DNA of 64,000 bases from UBA6168 sp039819485 (GCA_039819485.1 JBCBRY010000004.1:62001-126000); one strand, 5' to 3'; shown: positions 27,614 to 38,200, counted from the stretch's first letter. Notes: generated from the sequence alone by a model not told the origin. Made by a program: numbers and translations.

Positions 27614-27621
27614 CAAAGATA
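27614..27621 (-). promoter_or_regulatory. Candidate -7 promoter element of protease/kinase operon
   Basis: The minus strand reads TATCTTTG, an exact TAnnTTTG match, 49 bp before the start codon at 27565. This implies a leader of about 40 nt. No perfect TTTG -33 box is seen. Confidence 0.5.
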
Positions 27622-27792
27622 TAAGCGTAGTTCTGCGTGACATTTACTAAAAATAGTGAAACCGTAAATAATATTAGTATCGTAAGGACAGAAGGCTCAC
27701 TACCTGTTTGCTACATGTCATCTTGATATGATCAATGCTCTGTGGGCATCCTTATTTTTACATGGTTCGGTGCCACGCGCTGTCCCATTTCC

Positions 27793-29304
27793 CTATGCGT
27801 TCATGTTCGCCTCCAGCACCGTTGGATAGATTTTCCACATGGCCGGTTCCTTCCTCAACTGCTCGTCCAGTTCCAGCAACTCGGCCTGAAACTGTTTGAA
27901 AAACCCAACGCCTGCCTCGTCGAGGCCCATGTAGGAGAAATCATCGGTCAGTTGTTTGCGGGGGACATTGAGGTTGAAATTGGCATTGACCAGCCGGGCG
28001 TACACGTCGATAGGCACGCGCTGCCCGTTTTTATAAACCCGTACCGGGATTTTGTGTACCCATAACTGGTAGTTCCATTGATGAGTGCCCAGCACTTCGT
28101 GCTGTACCGTGCCGATGTAAATGAAATTGGCCGCCAACCGCGCGACGTTTGCGACGGTCACTTTGGGAATGGCTTTTTTAATGCCGTTCGGCATGTGCTT
28201 TTCCAGTTTTTCCAGCCATTCCCTGATCTGGGCATCGTGGCGGATAGCATCATCGGTTGTATAATAATGTTGCAAATACCGGTGGGTGTGGCGGTAAATG
28301 ACGTTGAACAGGGCTTCCAGGTTGTCCTGTGCCGGATTGTCAAAATCATCGCCATTGACGCCTCTTTCGCCGGCATCCATTTCGGGGTCATGGATCAGCA
28401 CGGAGAAATCGAGGTATTTTTCTTCAAATAACTTGCACATGCCGGCATGTGTAAAACAGAACGTCGTGGGAAAATCTCCTCCCTTCGCCATCTGTCCCAG
28501 CGTAACGATTTCATTGCTGTATTGCGAGCCATAAATATGCTGCCACAACAATCGGCAAATGGGGTGGCCGCCGGGAAACGTATTTCTGGTGATCAAGGCG
28601 GAAAGGGCACCGCCTGCCAGGTGCACCCAATTGAAATGCCGCACCAGGGAAGTGTGGTTGGAGGCCGCACAGAGAGCAATCTTTTTGGCCAGTTCCCATT
28701 CGGGGTCGCCGGGTCTGGTGACACCCAGTTCGCTTTCGATTTGGTAGGCCCGCAATTTCCGGTTGTCTTGGTCGGCCCGGAACAGCACTTTCACTCCCAG
28801 CGAATACAGGCCCGGATGGTGTTCATATTTTGCCAGGGAAGAAAAGTCCCATTGGTAGTCGCCGTTGGGCGCTTTTTGCAGATAGCCGGAGAAAGGGCCT
28901 TTTACGGTAAATTCACCTAAGTCGATGGTGCCTGCCAGTTGTGGAGGCAGCGTAGGAATGGGGAAATATTTGCGGTGTTTCTTGGTGTACACCTGGTCCA
29001 ACGCTTTGATGGCATCGGCATCAATGGGCGGCATTCCTTTTTTCATCGGCGATAAAACAGCATACATGCCCACCTGAAATTGATAGAAATAATATTTGAG
29101 CCTGGAGGCTTCATCTTTAGGGACCCGGCTCGGTACGACTATGTTGCCGACTGGTATTTTTTTGAATTTTGAAATAAACGGAACTGCGGCAAGGTCATCG
29201 GGTTCGCGGCGGGGCACGGCAATTTTTGCAGGTTTGTTGCCCTTAAATTTGGTAATGGCAATCCAGTTCCAGAAGCCTTTTTTGATGTTCCATGCGAAGC
29301 TCAT
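27793..29304 (-). CDS. Lipoxygenase-like protein (divergent metal site)
   Basis: 503 residues. The central motif follows lipoxygenases: WELAKKIALCAASNHTSLV, H223-x4-H228, then H247-PICRLLWQ-H256, which matches the family's HPxxxLLxPH signature with the same x8 spacing. A later His402 (TVQHEVLGTHQW) fits the third iron ligand. Lipoxygenases insert O2 into polyunsaturated fatty acids. Oddities: the first ligand position (second His in the usual xHHxL pattern) appears to be Thr218, and the chain ends in MNA instead of the usual terminal Ile. It may therefore bind metal differently or use another substrate. It follows an alpha-dioxygenase-like gene by 147 bp, suggesting sequential oxylipin chemistry. 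Confidence 0.65.
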   Translation of the reverse strand: MSFAWNIKKGFWNWIAITKFKGNKPAKIAVPRREPDDLAAVPFISKFKKIPVGNIVVPSRVPKDEASRLKYYFYQFQVGMYAVLSPMKKGMPPIDADAIKALDQVYTKKHRKYFPIPTLPPQLAGTIDLGEFTVKGPFSGYLQKAPNGDYQWDFSSLAKYEHHPGLYSLGVKVLFRADQDNRKLRAYQIESELGVTRPGDPEWELAKKIALCAASNHTSLVRHFNWVHLAGGALSALITRNTFPGGHPICRLLWQHIYGSQYSNEIVTLGQMAKGGDFPTTFCFTHAGMCKLFEEKYLDFSVLIHDPEMDAGERGVNGDDFDNPAQDNLEALFNVIYRHTHRYLQHYYTTDDAIRHDAQIREWLEKLEKHMPNGIKKAIPKVTVANVARLAANFIYIGTVQHEVLGTHQWNYQLWVHKIPVRVYKNGQRVPIDVYARLVNANFNLNVPRKQLTDDFSYMGLDEAGVGFFKQFQAELLELDEQLRKEPAMWKIYPTVLEANMNA

Positions 29305-29335
29305 TTGGTAGGGTTTTTAATTTTTGGTGTAAAAA

Positions 29336-29431
29336 CTCTGTTTCAACTCTGTTTGCTGCTCTGTCTAAACTCTGTGTCAATTTTTTTGGACACAGAGCTT
29401 AAACAGAGCAGCAAACAGAGTTGAAACGGAG
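29336..29431. repeat. 43-bp-arm inverted repeat of CTCTGT words between dioxygenase and LOX-like genes
   Basis: Left arm 29336-29378 and right arm 29389-29431 pair at 40 of 43 positions with a 10-nt AT loop. Each arm contains CTCTGT/ACAGAG several times. It could attenuate expression of the downstream lipoxygenase-like gene. Confidence 0.85.
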
Positions 29432-29451
29432 AGGGTTGAGGTTTTTCTTTT

Positions 29452-31824
29452 TTATCGGTAAGCATCCCCCAGCCACGGATCGGGCTTGAGGAATTTCTCA
29501 TATTGGCGCAGTGGGTGGCGGGACGGGTCCAGTTGTTTATCCGTGTCCCAGGGTTCAAAGGCGTTTGTGATGTTGGCCAGTCCGGTATTTTTTAGCTCTG
29601 GGTAGTGTCGTAGCAATACCGTCTTGAAACTGGTCTTGTCAATCCATTTAAGGCCTTCCTTGGTGTAGTATTCGGCGGTATAGCAGTCAGTGTAAAAGCG
29701 GTCGGATTGCAGGCGGCGGGTAGCGTTCAGAATGAAAATCTGGAACATCGTTTCACCGAAACCAAAATTGGTAGGCCGGTGTGTTTCTGCCAGGGTACCG
29801 ATCATCAGGTCCAGTTTTTCGACATCTTCCGGTTGGTCGCCATAAACTTTTTTCAGGTTGGCGACGGCCTCGGCATCATCGGTCAGTTCTTCAAAAGCCG
29901 AAATGGGGTTCATGCCCAATTGTCGGCGGAATTCGTTGTAGCGCGGGATGCCCCGCTCCCTGGCCCTGAGGATATCAACCGCCCCCATGTCGTACACGGG
30001 GAAAAACGGAATGCTGAGTTCCTGCATGAAACGCGGATAATTGTTCAGTACCAATTGCCCTGGAGCCTGATTGCCAAAAGAGAAAAACAGGTCGGCCATG
30101 GAAATCCGCTCCGTCACTTTGCGGGAACCTTCCTGGCGGGTTTCCGGCAATGGTATTTTCTCCACCGTATTTTCATCACTGATCTTTTTGATGTGCAGGT
30201 TTTCGGGCAACAAGGAGTGCAGGCGGTACACCTCCGTAAATTCTTCCGTCAGGCCATAAGGTGAATTGTGTTTGTTGATTGGGTTGCCAACGACACCGCC
30301 GAGTTCCGGGTTTTCGATATTGATCCCGGAGACAGTTTTGCGCTTGTCTCCGTGTTTGAACAAGTTGGCCAGCATGCCGTACCAGTTGGCACTCAGGGCA
30401 GCATCGAGTACCTTGTTGGGGAGGATGGCAGGGGTCCATTCGACCGAGTGGATTTTAGCCATCACCGCGGCGTTGATCAGGCGGGCCACATTGAACAGTT
30501 GGTTGTCGTCCCATTCGGGATGGTGCTTTTTCAACATGTCGCAGATAGCGTTGTGTTCGCGGGTGAACACGTTGTGCAACATACTGAGGCCGAGCCACCA
30601 GTTGCGCACAAAACCTGTTTCTTCGATTCCGTTTTTGCCCATCGGCAAGGTAAAATCTTCGTTCAGGCGCATTTTTCCATCCACGCCGCTCCGCAGGTGG
30701 TCTACGGTTTTTTGATCACTGCCGTAAATCTGCGATCCGTCCCACCAATGCGTCACCTCATTGATAAAAGTAATGGGGGTCTCCTCTTTTTTGCCGGCCC
30801 CGTAGGTCGGGTCGGGCTGGGTTTTGGGGATGAACATTTTGCTGAGCCAATACTTCTTCCGGGCCGGGTCGTCCTCCGCCAGGGGGATTTCGTAGAGGTC
30901 ATTTAAAAGGTTCTCTCCGTGGTTGACCCAGTCGTGGTTTTGGAACTGGATCCAGACGGCAGCAAGCATGTTGAGGAAAGGGACCTCTTTCATTTCATCC
31001 TCCCTGGTCAAAAAAGTACGGCTGACCAGTCGCGGATTGGGGGTCATCAGTTGTTCGCCCGTTTCGGGTTTGATGGCACTGTTGCGGGAGTTTCTGGGGA
31101 AGCGGGTGCCGGCAGCGCCTTCTTTTGGATTTTTAAGATTGTTCCAGGTGCCGTCGGCGGTGCGGAAATGCCTCGTGCCCGCCGGCGGGGATTGTCCTTT
31201 TGGCTGAAAGCCGATCAGTTCGTCTTTGGGGTAGGTGGTCAGCAGGTTGTTGGAATTCAGCTTTTCCCGCATATAGGCGAGGGTCAGGATGGCCAACAGG
31301 AAAGGACGGCGGTACCAATTGGTCCAGACCCTGTCGCGGTAGCCCAACAGCCCTCCGACGGCCTGTGCCAGAAACTCCATGATTTTCGTGAGGAAATGAC
31401 CCGTAAAGTCGCCGATCGCGTTGCCGATGCGTTTGAAAATATTGGGCAACGGCAGGTCGGGTGGGGCCGTGGGCAGTGCCCCGGCCGGTACTTCTGCCGG
31501 TTGCAACAGTGTTTCTTTATTGAAATGATAGATTTCGGGGATCGGCACATGGACGGCGGAAATGGCATTGGATTGGCTGATGGCGTGCAGTTCCTCCCAT
31601 TCTTTCCGGTACTCAATTTTCAGGGCCGCCGCGTACGCTTCCGCAGCTTTACCATATTTTTCTTTTAAAAAATAAGCCTTGCCAAGGCCGGCGTGAGCTT
31701 CTGCGCTGGCCGAATGCCCATTGCTGCTGTGCTGTTCGAAATAAGCAATGGCTTCATCGGTCTTGCCAGCTTCGAGCAAGGATTTGCCTTCGGCAATGAT
31801 GGTTTGAATGTCGGTGCTTTTCAT
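29452..31824 (-). CDS. TPR-fused heme dioxygenase (alpha-DOX/cyclooxygenase family)
   Basis: 790 residues from MKSTDIQ (the frame extends 25 codons upstream without features). Residues 1-80 hold about two TPRs; the rest is an animal-heme-peroxidase fold. Distal His297 sits in WIQFQNHDWVNHG. The catalytic radical Tyr533 and proximal heme ligand His536 lie in EFTEVYRLHSLLP, the same Y-x-x-H arrangement as in cyclooxygenase and plant alpha-dioxygenase. WWDGSQIYGSD and the RYNEFRRQLG stretch also favour alpha-DOX over simple peroxidases. The expected reaction is addition of O2 to a fatty acid. No signal peptide: cytoplasmic or membrane-associated. A lipoxygenase-like gene follows. The TPR fusion is unusual. 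Confidence 0.82.
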   Translation of the reverse strand: MKSTDIQTIIAEGKSLLEAGKTDEAIAYFEQHSSNGHSASAEAHAGLGKAYFLKEKYGKAAEAYAAALKIEYRKEWEELHAISQSNAISAVHVPIPEIYHFNKETLLQPAEVPAGALPTAPPDLPLPNIFKRIGNAIGDFTGHFLTKIMEFLAQAVGGLLGYRDRVWTNWYRRPFLLAILTLAYMREKLNSNNLLTTYPKDELIGFQPKGQSPPAGTRHFRTADGTWNNLKNPKEGAAGTRFPRNSRNSAIKPETGEQLMTPNPRLVSRTFLTREDEMKEVPFLNMLAAVWIQFQNHDWVNHGENLLNDLYEIPLAEDDPARKKYWLSKMFIPKTQPDPTYGAGKKEETPITFINEVTHWWDGSQIYGSDQKTVDHLRSGVDGKMRLNEDFTLPMGKNGIEETGFVRNWWLGLSMLHNVFTREHNAICDMLKKHHPEWDDNQLFNVARLINAAVMAKIHSVEWTPAILPNKVLDAALSANWYGMLANLFKHGDKRKTVSGINIENPELGGVVGNPINKHNSPYGLTEEFTEVYRLHSLLPENLHIKKISDENTVEKIPLPETRQEGSRKVTERISMADLFFSFGNQAPGQLVLNNYPRFMQELSIPFFPVYDMGAVDILRARERGIPRYNEFRRQLGMNPISAFEELTDDAEAVANLKKVYGDQPEDVEKLDLMIGTLAETHRPTNFGFGETMFQIFILNATRRLQSDRFYTDCYTAEYYTKEGLKWIDKTSFKTVLLRHYPELKNTGLANITNAFEPWDTDKQLDPSRHPLRQYEKFLKPDPWLGDAYR

Positions 31825-32125
31825 TTGAAATATTTTGGGTGAAAAAATGAGTTGTCTTAGAATATGTATCTGGGAAAAGTTCGGGTGGAGAGACGGCAAG
31901 GAGTGGATACAATGGTTCTATGTAAACAATGGAAACGAAGTATATTAGAAAGATATGGTCAAATATGTCAGAAAAGCAAGATATGATATTCTGCTGAAAA
32001 AACAAAAAGCCCAGCCAGGTTGGCTGGACTTTCAGCTTCGCGTTCGGAATGCAGTTTTTCTGTCCAAAAAGAAAAACAACGATCTGTCTGAGGCGAATTG
32101 AGTTGGGCTTTAGCTGCTTTTCAGA
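31825..32125. other. Gap between toxin-like gene and dioxygenase
   Basis: About 300 bp with the toxin-gene terminator (32007-32032) and the leader of the dioxygenase gene. No gene is seen. Confidence 0.5.
32000..32033 (-). terminator. Terminator after toxin-like gene
   Basis: On the minus strand AAAGTCCAGCCA pairs with TGGCTGGGCTTT (one mismatch), followed by TTGTTTTTTC. It lies 93 bp past the stop codon at 32126. Confidence 0.75.
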
Positions 32126-34651
32126 TCAGTTGCCGATATTTGGAGTGATGGGCCCAATGTTTGGAGGTAGCCCTCCCTCCTCCTGGTCTGTTGTGCACAG
32201 CAGGTTATGGCTAAGGTCTGTATAAGCTGTGTACGCTACCTTGTTGTAGAAACACTGGGCCGGGGCATGTAGAGAATCTTGCCCGCCATAGGTATCGCTG
32301 GTCCAGGTTGACCCATCGGTCGAACTGATAGACAGCAACCTGTTGGAATTATCATGTGACGGGAAGTAAATGATTAGCTCGCCGATAAAATTTTTACTTC
32401 CAACCGCAATGGAAGGATTGTTCTTCAACGACTGCCCGGTATTTTGATCGGACGACCAGTTTTTTCCATCGTAAGTTACAAATAGTAAACTGTCGGAATT
32501 ATCGTGGGAGTGAAATACCACGTAGAGTTTATCATTAAAGACCGTCATGCCAGGACTGCTCTGCATCGTTTGTCCGGTCGGTATATCCGAAGACCAGCCC
32601 GACTTTTCATCATAAGTCATGTACAGTAGGTTTTGATCATTGTCGTTGGAGCAAAAGGTGACGTAAAGCTGACTGTTGAAAACAGTCGCGGCAGGGCTGC
32701 CTTTCAATTGTTGTGTTGTGTCTGCATAGGACGACCAGTTTGTCCCATCATCAGAGCTGATGTACAACAGCCGGTTATTCTTGTCTTTTGAACAGAAAAA
32801 GATGTACAATTTACCATTGAAAACGGTCATGGCCGGGCCACCCTGCATAGTTTGGCCGGTAGCGATGTCGGTTGACCAACTTGTTCCATCATACGTCACG
32901 TACAGTAGATTTTGCTCGCTGTCGTTGGAGCAAAATGCGACGTACAGTTTATTGTTGAAGACGGCCATGGCCGGTGTGTTCGGCGTGGTTTGATTGGTTA
33001 GGCTCGAACTGTTTAAGAAACCACCCGGTGTAAAACCCATGGCATAGCCTGTGGTATATGGTGGAAGGGGATCAATATTATCGTTAAGGTCTTTATAAGA
33101 AAGTGAAACTATATTGAAAGGGTAATATGTCCCGGGAACACTATGGGCCTGGTAGAAAAAATCAGCTTCAAACCCTGAGTTGTCGACATAATCTGCACTA
33201 AATAAGGCCGTCCAAAGCCCATGACTCCAGTCTGATGATATTTTGTCATAATAAGTATTAGCATAAATGGAAGAGGGGGCGTCTTCAAAACCCTGGTCAG
33301 TGTTATCGCTCACAACCGTGGTGGGGTTCCAGGCATCGATTGCGCTTTTCAGGCTGTTATAATTTAACGGACTCCAATAATTTGATGTTTTTACATGTCC
33401 ATACAATGCCAGGTTGGCGTTCGTCCCGCAGATGGTTGTTCTGAATTCGATAACCAACGCCCCGTCCATTTTATGCCGGTCAAAGGAAGAAAGAGGAGAA
33501 TAATAAAAGACCGTCCACGCGCAGGTGGGGTATTTGGCAGCTAGGCTACTCACGAGGAGCTGGGCTACCTGGTTTTGGGGCAGGGACGAGTTTTCTGTTT
33601 TAAAAACCGAGTAGTAATCTTTGGCATTGGTCATCACATCCTTCTGTACTTTTTTGAGCGCATCAATGGCTGCCGTTTGGATTCCGCTGATGTTTGTTGT
33701 AATGTCTCCATTTGTTCCCATGATCGTAGAGATGGCTGATTGCAATTGCATCAGATAATTATTCGTGCCCGAATCAGTGACTGTATCAGTAGTTGTACCA
33801 TTGCTTTGGTCGGTGATCACTTTTTTATACTTCGTCAAAATGGTCAGAATCTCATCACTGGTGCTGGTACTCTGGATGCCCAGGTTTTGGAAAAATTGGT
33901 AATTCATCAAAGCATGGCTGCCCATATTGGCAATCGTCATGATCAGGCTTGTTTGTTCCTGCATCTTTGCAATGTCTCCGTTGTTTACTCTTGAGACTGC
34001 TGCAAAATAAGGGTCGCCATAGCTGTTGTATTTACCGTCTTCATTGCATAGGTTATAAATGCCCTGTACAGCTCCACTGAGGTCATTGTAGTTAAAGCCT
34101 GCAATATGCTTTGCATCGGAAACGAGGTCGTTTATGTCTTTGGTCAGTGTGGTTGAATCCGCGCCATTTTTGACATCGGTCAAATAGGTGTTCAGTTTGC
34201 CGGTAAAAGCAATCCATGTAGTATTTGCGGTAGTAATTTTATCGATGTGGCCCTGTAGTGTGTTCTGCTCATCTCCCTCGATGATTTCACCTTTAATTTG
34301 ACTGTCTTCTAGTGCGATGTAAGATTTCAGTGCCGTAATTTGGTTTGAAATGGTATTTAATTCATCTAAAATTTCAGATGTCGGACTGGGCAAAAAGAAC
34401 TTGATCAGCCCAAATGCGGCACTGGCGACTCCCAATACGCCGGAAAGTTCTCCTAAAGTACTGATGGCACTGGTTATGTTGGAAATGTCTTTCGCTGATT
34501 CGGCTATTTCGGCTGCTGTTTTTTGAGCTTCCGCAAAAGTTTTGACTGCATCGGTGCATGCCTTGCCAAAATCGGAAAAGGTAGACGCACCTGTGAGACC
34601 TGAATATCCACTCATTTTAGGTAGTTTTTGAAGGGAAGGGGGGTAGTCCAA
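32126..34651 (-). CDS. Toxin-like protein: helical N-terminus plus repeat propeller
   Basis: 841 residues; Met13 (34615) is an alternative start. No signal peptide. Residues 15-350 are mostly helical with a hydrophobic stretch (LGVASAAFGLIKFFLPSPTSEIL, about 70-92) followed by amphipathic coils, a plan seen in alpha-helical pore-forming and Cry-type toxins. A middle beta domain follows. From about 560 there are five or six repeats of ~45 residues, each with F-N-x-K-L-Y-V-x-F-x-S-x-D...LLYVTYDGxxWS, a propeller or PLL/tectonin-like lectin fold. I infer a lectin-targeted pore former; the family is not identified. HTCS-2 is upstream on the same strand, with direct repeats in between. Confidence 0.6.
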   Translation of the reverse strand: MDYPPSLQKLPKMSGYSGLTGASTFSDFGKACTDAVKTFAEAQKTAAEIAESAKDISNITSAISTLGELSGVLGVASAAFGLIKFFLPSPTSEILDELNTISNQITALKSYIALEDSQIKGEIIEGDEQNTLQGHIDKITTANTTWIAFTGKLNTYLTDVKNGADSTTLTKDINDLVSDAKHIAGFNYNDLSGAVQGIYNLCNEDGKYNSYGDPYFAAVSRVNNGDIAKMQEQTSLIMTIANMGSHALMNYQFFQNLGIQSTSTSDEILTILTKYKKVITDQSNGTTTDTVTDSGTNNYLMQLQSAISTIMGTNGDITTNISGIQTAAIDALKKVQKDVMTNAKDYYSVFKTENSSLPQNQVAQLLVSSLAAKYPTCAWTVFYYSPLSSFDRHKMDGALVIEFRTTICGTNANLALYGHVKTSNYWSPLNYNSLKSAIDAWNPTTVVSDNTDQGFEDAPSSIYANTYYDKISSDWSHGLWTALFSADYVDNSGFEADFFYQAHSVPGTYYPFNIVSLSYKDLNDNIDPLPPYTTGYAMGFTPGGFLNSSSLTNQTTPNTPAMAVFNNKLYVAFCSNDSEQNLLYVTYDGTSWSTDIATGQTMQGGPAMTVFNGKLYIFFCSKDKNNRLLYISSDDGTNWSSYADTTQQLKGSPAATVFNSQLYVTFCSNDNDQNLLYMTYDEKSGWSSDIPTGQTMQSSPGMTVFNDKLYVVFHSHDNSDSLLFVTYDGKNWSSDQNTGQSLKNNPSIAVGSKNFIGELIIYFPSHDNSNRLLSISSTDGSTWTSDTYGGQDSLHAPAQCFYNKVAYTAYTDLSHNLLCTTDQEEGGLPPNIGPITPNIGN

Positions 34652-35299
34652 ACTAAGCCCTGTCCCGTTTGGTTTGTTGCCTACTCTTTACAGGATTTTC
34701 GGCTTCCTCCTTTTTTGAAAATGGATCATCGAATGGGTTGAAGCTTCGTATTGTTTTCGATGGTTATGAAAAATATATTCCCTGTGAAACAGGGCCTATA
34801 AGGTTTTCCAAAGTTGAATGTTGAGATTGAGCCGGGGTTATTTTACCGCCTTCATTGCAGAGCTGAACGGCAGGCGGCTGTTTTTAATTTGACAGGAATG
34901 AAATTCTTCATTTGGTTTTTTGCACGGCATAAAGGTGGGAGATCCAAACAAGGATGGATGTGCAAAAGTAGAGGGACAATTGTGCCGACAATGGGAAAAT
35001 TGTGCAGGAATGGTAGGAGGATTGTGCAAATGAAAGGAAATGACTTTTGATCAAAGGACTATTTTACCTTTTCCCTGGCGAGGACTTTCTCCGGAGTGAA
35101 TTCAGGACAGATTTTTTTTGCAAAAAAAGAATTCAAAAATGCCTGATAAAATAATGCTTCCCACCGCGCCGCTCCCGCTGCCCAGCTACTTTGCCAGCAG
35201 GCCCTACTTTGAAACGAGTACATCAATTGGGGGGTGTTGATAGAAAATATGAGTTTTATAGAGCGACAAAGTAGTGCGGCGTGTTTAGAAAAATAATTC
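34652..35299. other. 650-bp regulatory gap between HTCS-2 and toxin-like gene
   Basis: No gene. It contains four ATTGTGCA-type direct repeats (see next entry), a CCTGT-GAA-ACAGG dyad near 34780, and an unusually long leader for the toxin-like gene. Confidence 0.6.
34957..35030. promoter_or_regulatory. Direct repeats ATTGTGCA, candidate HTCS-2 operator
   Basis: GATGTGCAAA (34957), CAATTGTGCC (34977), AAATTGTGCAG (34998) and GATTGTGCAAA (35020): four copies with a period of 20-22 bp, two helical turns. Same position relative to HTCS-2 as the repeats at 9241 have to HTCS-1. Confidence 0.6.
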
Positions 35300-38200
35300 C
35301 TAAAAAAACGCCGACGGCAACTTCCCGTACCGCTTCTTAAACTGCCGGGAGAAATAAGCCGTGTCTTTTAACCCAACCGCATACACCACTGATTTTACAC
35401 TGCGGTGGCTGCCGGATTCCAGCAACCGGCGAGCTTGGGCAAAACGGATTTCCTGGATGTACTGATTGGGCGTCAGGCCGGTCAGTTTTTTTACTTCATA
35501 ATAAAACTGGCGGCGGCTCATGGCCATTTTGTGGGCCAGGTCATCAACGGTGAACTCGAATCGGTCCAGGTTATCTTTGACCAGGGTTTCCAGCTCGGCT
35601 AACCATTGGTGATCGAGGGGTGTCAGCGGAAGGTTGTCAGTTGAAGTTACCTGGGGGTCAATGGCGGGTGCTTTTTTCTGGGTGGCGGTTTGCCGTGCCC
35701 GACTGTTCTTGAGCAGGTTTTCAATCCTCAATAAGAGTTCTTGTTCTCCAAAAGGTTTTAGCATGTAGTCATCTACACCGATCCGCAGGGCTTTCAACTT
35801 GTCGTCCAATTCTGCCCTTGCCGTCAGCATGATCGTGGGCACCTGCCGCCACCGGTCATCCGATTTGAGCCTGCCCAACAATTGGTAACCGTCCATGACG
35901 GGCATCATAATGTCGGAAATGATGAGGGACGGTTCCTGATAGAAGGTAGAAGATAGGGGAACATTGGATTTAGGTGGCCCCTCTACCTCCAGTATCCTCC
36001 AGGCTACTTGTCCGTTTTCCGCTGAAATCAAGTTGTATTGTTCGCCTAAAACGATGTTCAAATATTCCCGCATGTTGTGGTTGTCCTCTACCAATAGAAT
36101 GGTAGGGCGGTTGATGCCGGCAAGCGTTTCAGCCGGGGAGTTTAGCTGCAACGCTCCCTGGGAGAACGAGCGCGCGGGCAGCGGATTTACAGGTACGGGG
36201 CTTTGCCCGGTCGCTTCCAGACTTGCAAACCCCATCACTTCTTTTTTGGGGAACCGGAAAAAAAAGGTGCTGCCCTTCCCCAGTTCACTTTCAACTTCCA
36301 GCGCTCCATTGAACAACTGTGCCAATTCCCGGCTCAGGGCCAGGCCAATGCCGGAACCTCCTTCTGTAGGGGCGTTGGGTCGTTTGGACTGATAAAAACG
36401 GTTGAAGATGTGCGGCAGGTCCTCGGGATGGATGCCTTTGCCCGTATCGTTTACCTCCAATTGAATTTGATTGCCCTGGTCTTTAATGGTCATTGTAATG
36501 GTTCCTTTATCTGCTGTGAACTTGAGGGCATTGGATAATAAATTATTGACGATGGTCTCGAATTTGGTCGTGTCCAAACGCAACTGAAGATAAGGATCAG
36601 GCTGATAATCAATGATTAGGTCAATATTTTGCACCTGGGCACCTGATTCAAATTGAGAAATGATCCGTTTTATTAAAGGGTGGAAGGCCACGGTTTCTTC
36701 TTTCAGTTCCAGTTTGCCCGATTCGAGGCGGGTCAGGTCGAGGATGGAATTGACCAGTTTCAATAATTGCTGGCCGTTGTTCTGCGCCAGTTTCAGCAGG
36801 GTGAAATTGCGGTTGTTCAAATCCCCTTTTTCCAGTGCGGAATTGATGGGGCCAAGCAAAAGCGTCAAGGGAGTTCTTAACTCGTGCGAAACATTGGCAA
36901 AAAATCGGGACTTTATGGCATCCATGTTGCGCAGCTCTTCGGTCTGTGCAGCGATGACGGCGGTTCTTTTGGTTACTTGTTCTTCTAGTTCTTCTTGTCG
37001 TTTTCTGAGCGCATGGGTTCTGACATTGTATCCCACGAGCAACGTTGCCGACAAAATCAGCCCTGCAAAAAGAAAGAACCATCCGGTCAGGTAAAAAGGG
37101 CGCAAGACTGCAATCGGTATGGAAAGCCTGCTTTCGGAGAATTGTCCGGAAACTCCCTGCGCCCTTACATTTAAAGTGAAATTGCCGTAAGGCAGCCCGC
37201 TCAGGCGGAGTTCATTCTGGTTTAGATAAACCCATTCATCGCTCTGTCCCTTTAGCTGGTAACTGTACTTGATCTGGTTGGCATCTTTGTATTCCAACAA
37301 GGCAAACGCGAGGGTGAGAAATTTGTCGCCGGGATGGAGGGTAATCTTATTGTTGGTCACCAGGTCGGTGGTGCGGTCTTCCAATTGGTTTTCAGTTCCA
37401 TTAAACTGCTGGAAACGGATGACGCGGAGCGGTATGTCGAAGCTTTCCTCTATGTTCAACAGCGCTTTTGGATAGAAAGAGGTAATCCCGTTCATGGTAC
37501 CAAAAAACAATCGCCCGTCAGGTGCTGCAAAGTGGGCCAGGCGGTTAAATTCATTGAAAGGAATCCCGTCCAACACTGTAAAAGCTCTTGAGGACTTGGT
37601 TCGCTTATGGAACTGTATCAGGCCATAGTCACTGGGCAGCCAAAGGTTGTCATAATCATCTGGATAAACGGCATACAGCACATTGTTGGAAAGCCCATCC
37701 GCAATGGTATATTGTTCGTATTGCCGGACGTCTAATTTTTCTTTGTCCAGTGACAACCGGATCAACCCACCGCCCCCGGAGGCTGCCCACAATATGTTCT
37801 CTTCTTTTACGTCCCAGGTCAAATGGTAAAATAGGTCGAAAGGTAATTGCGCCGCTTCACCACCTTTTGTCCAAAATCTTTTGACGATGCCTTTCTGAAG
37901 GTGCAGCACATAAATGCCGGACGTAGTGGCCAACAGCACATGCTCTTCGTCCCATTGCAAGAAATGATAGACCGATGAACGGGACAGGGCGTCAAACCCA
38001 TTGTATTTTTGGTAGTTGGTGATGCTGTCTTCCTTCACTATCCCCAGGCCTATATCGAGCAAGCCCAGCCATATCTGATCCTTTTCTTTAAATATGCTCC
38101 AGGCCATTGAATTGTGGGCCGACTTTTTCCAGTAACGAATTTTGCCAGGTCCTTTCTTATCATATTGTAGCAGCAACCCCGGGCCACCATCTGTGTAAAA

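Noticed and set aside
30919..31668. 249-codon plus-strand ORF opposite the dioxygenase
   Set aside because: Antisense shadow of a gene with conserved catalytic residues; low-complexity composition and no upstream signal.
36648..37094. Two overlapping 144-codon ORFs inside HTCS-2
   Set aside because: Both are shadows of the histidine-kinase coding region.
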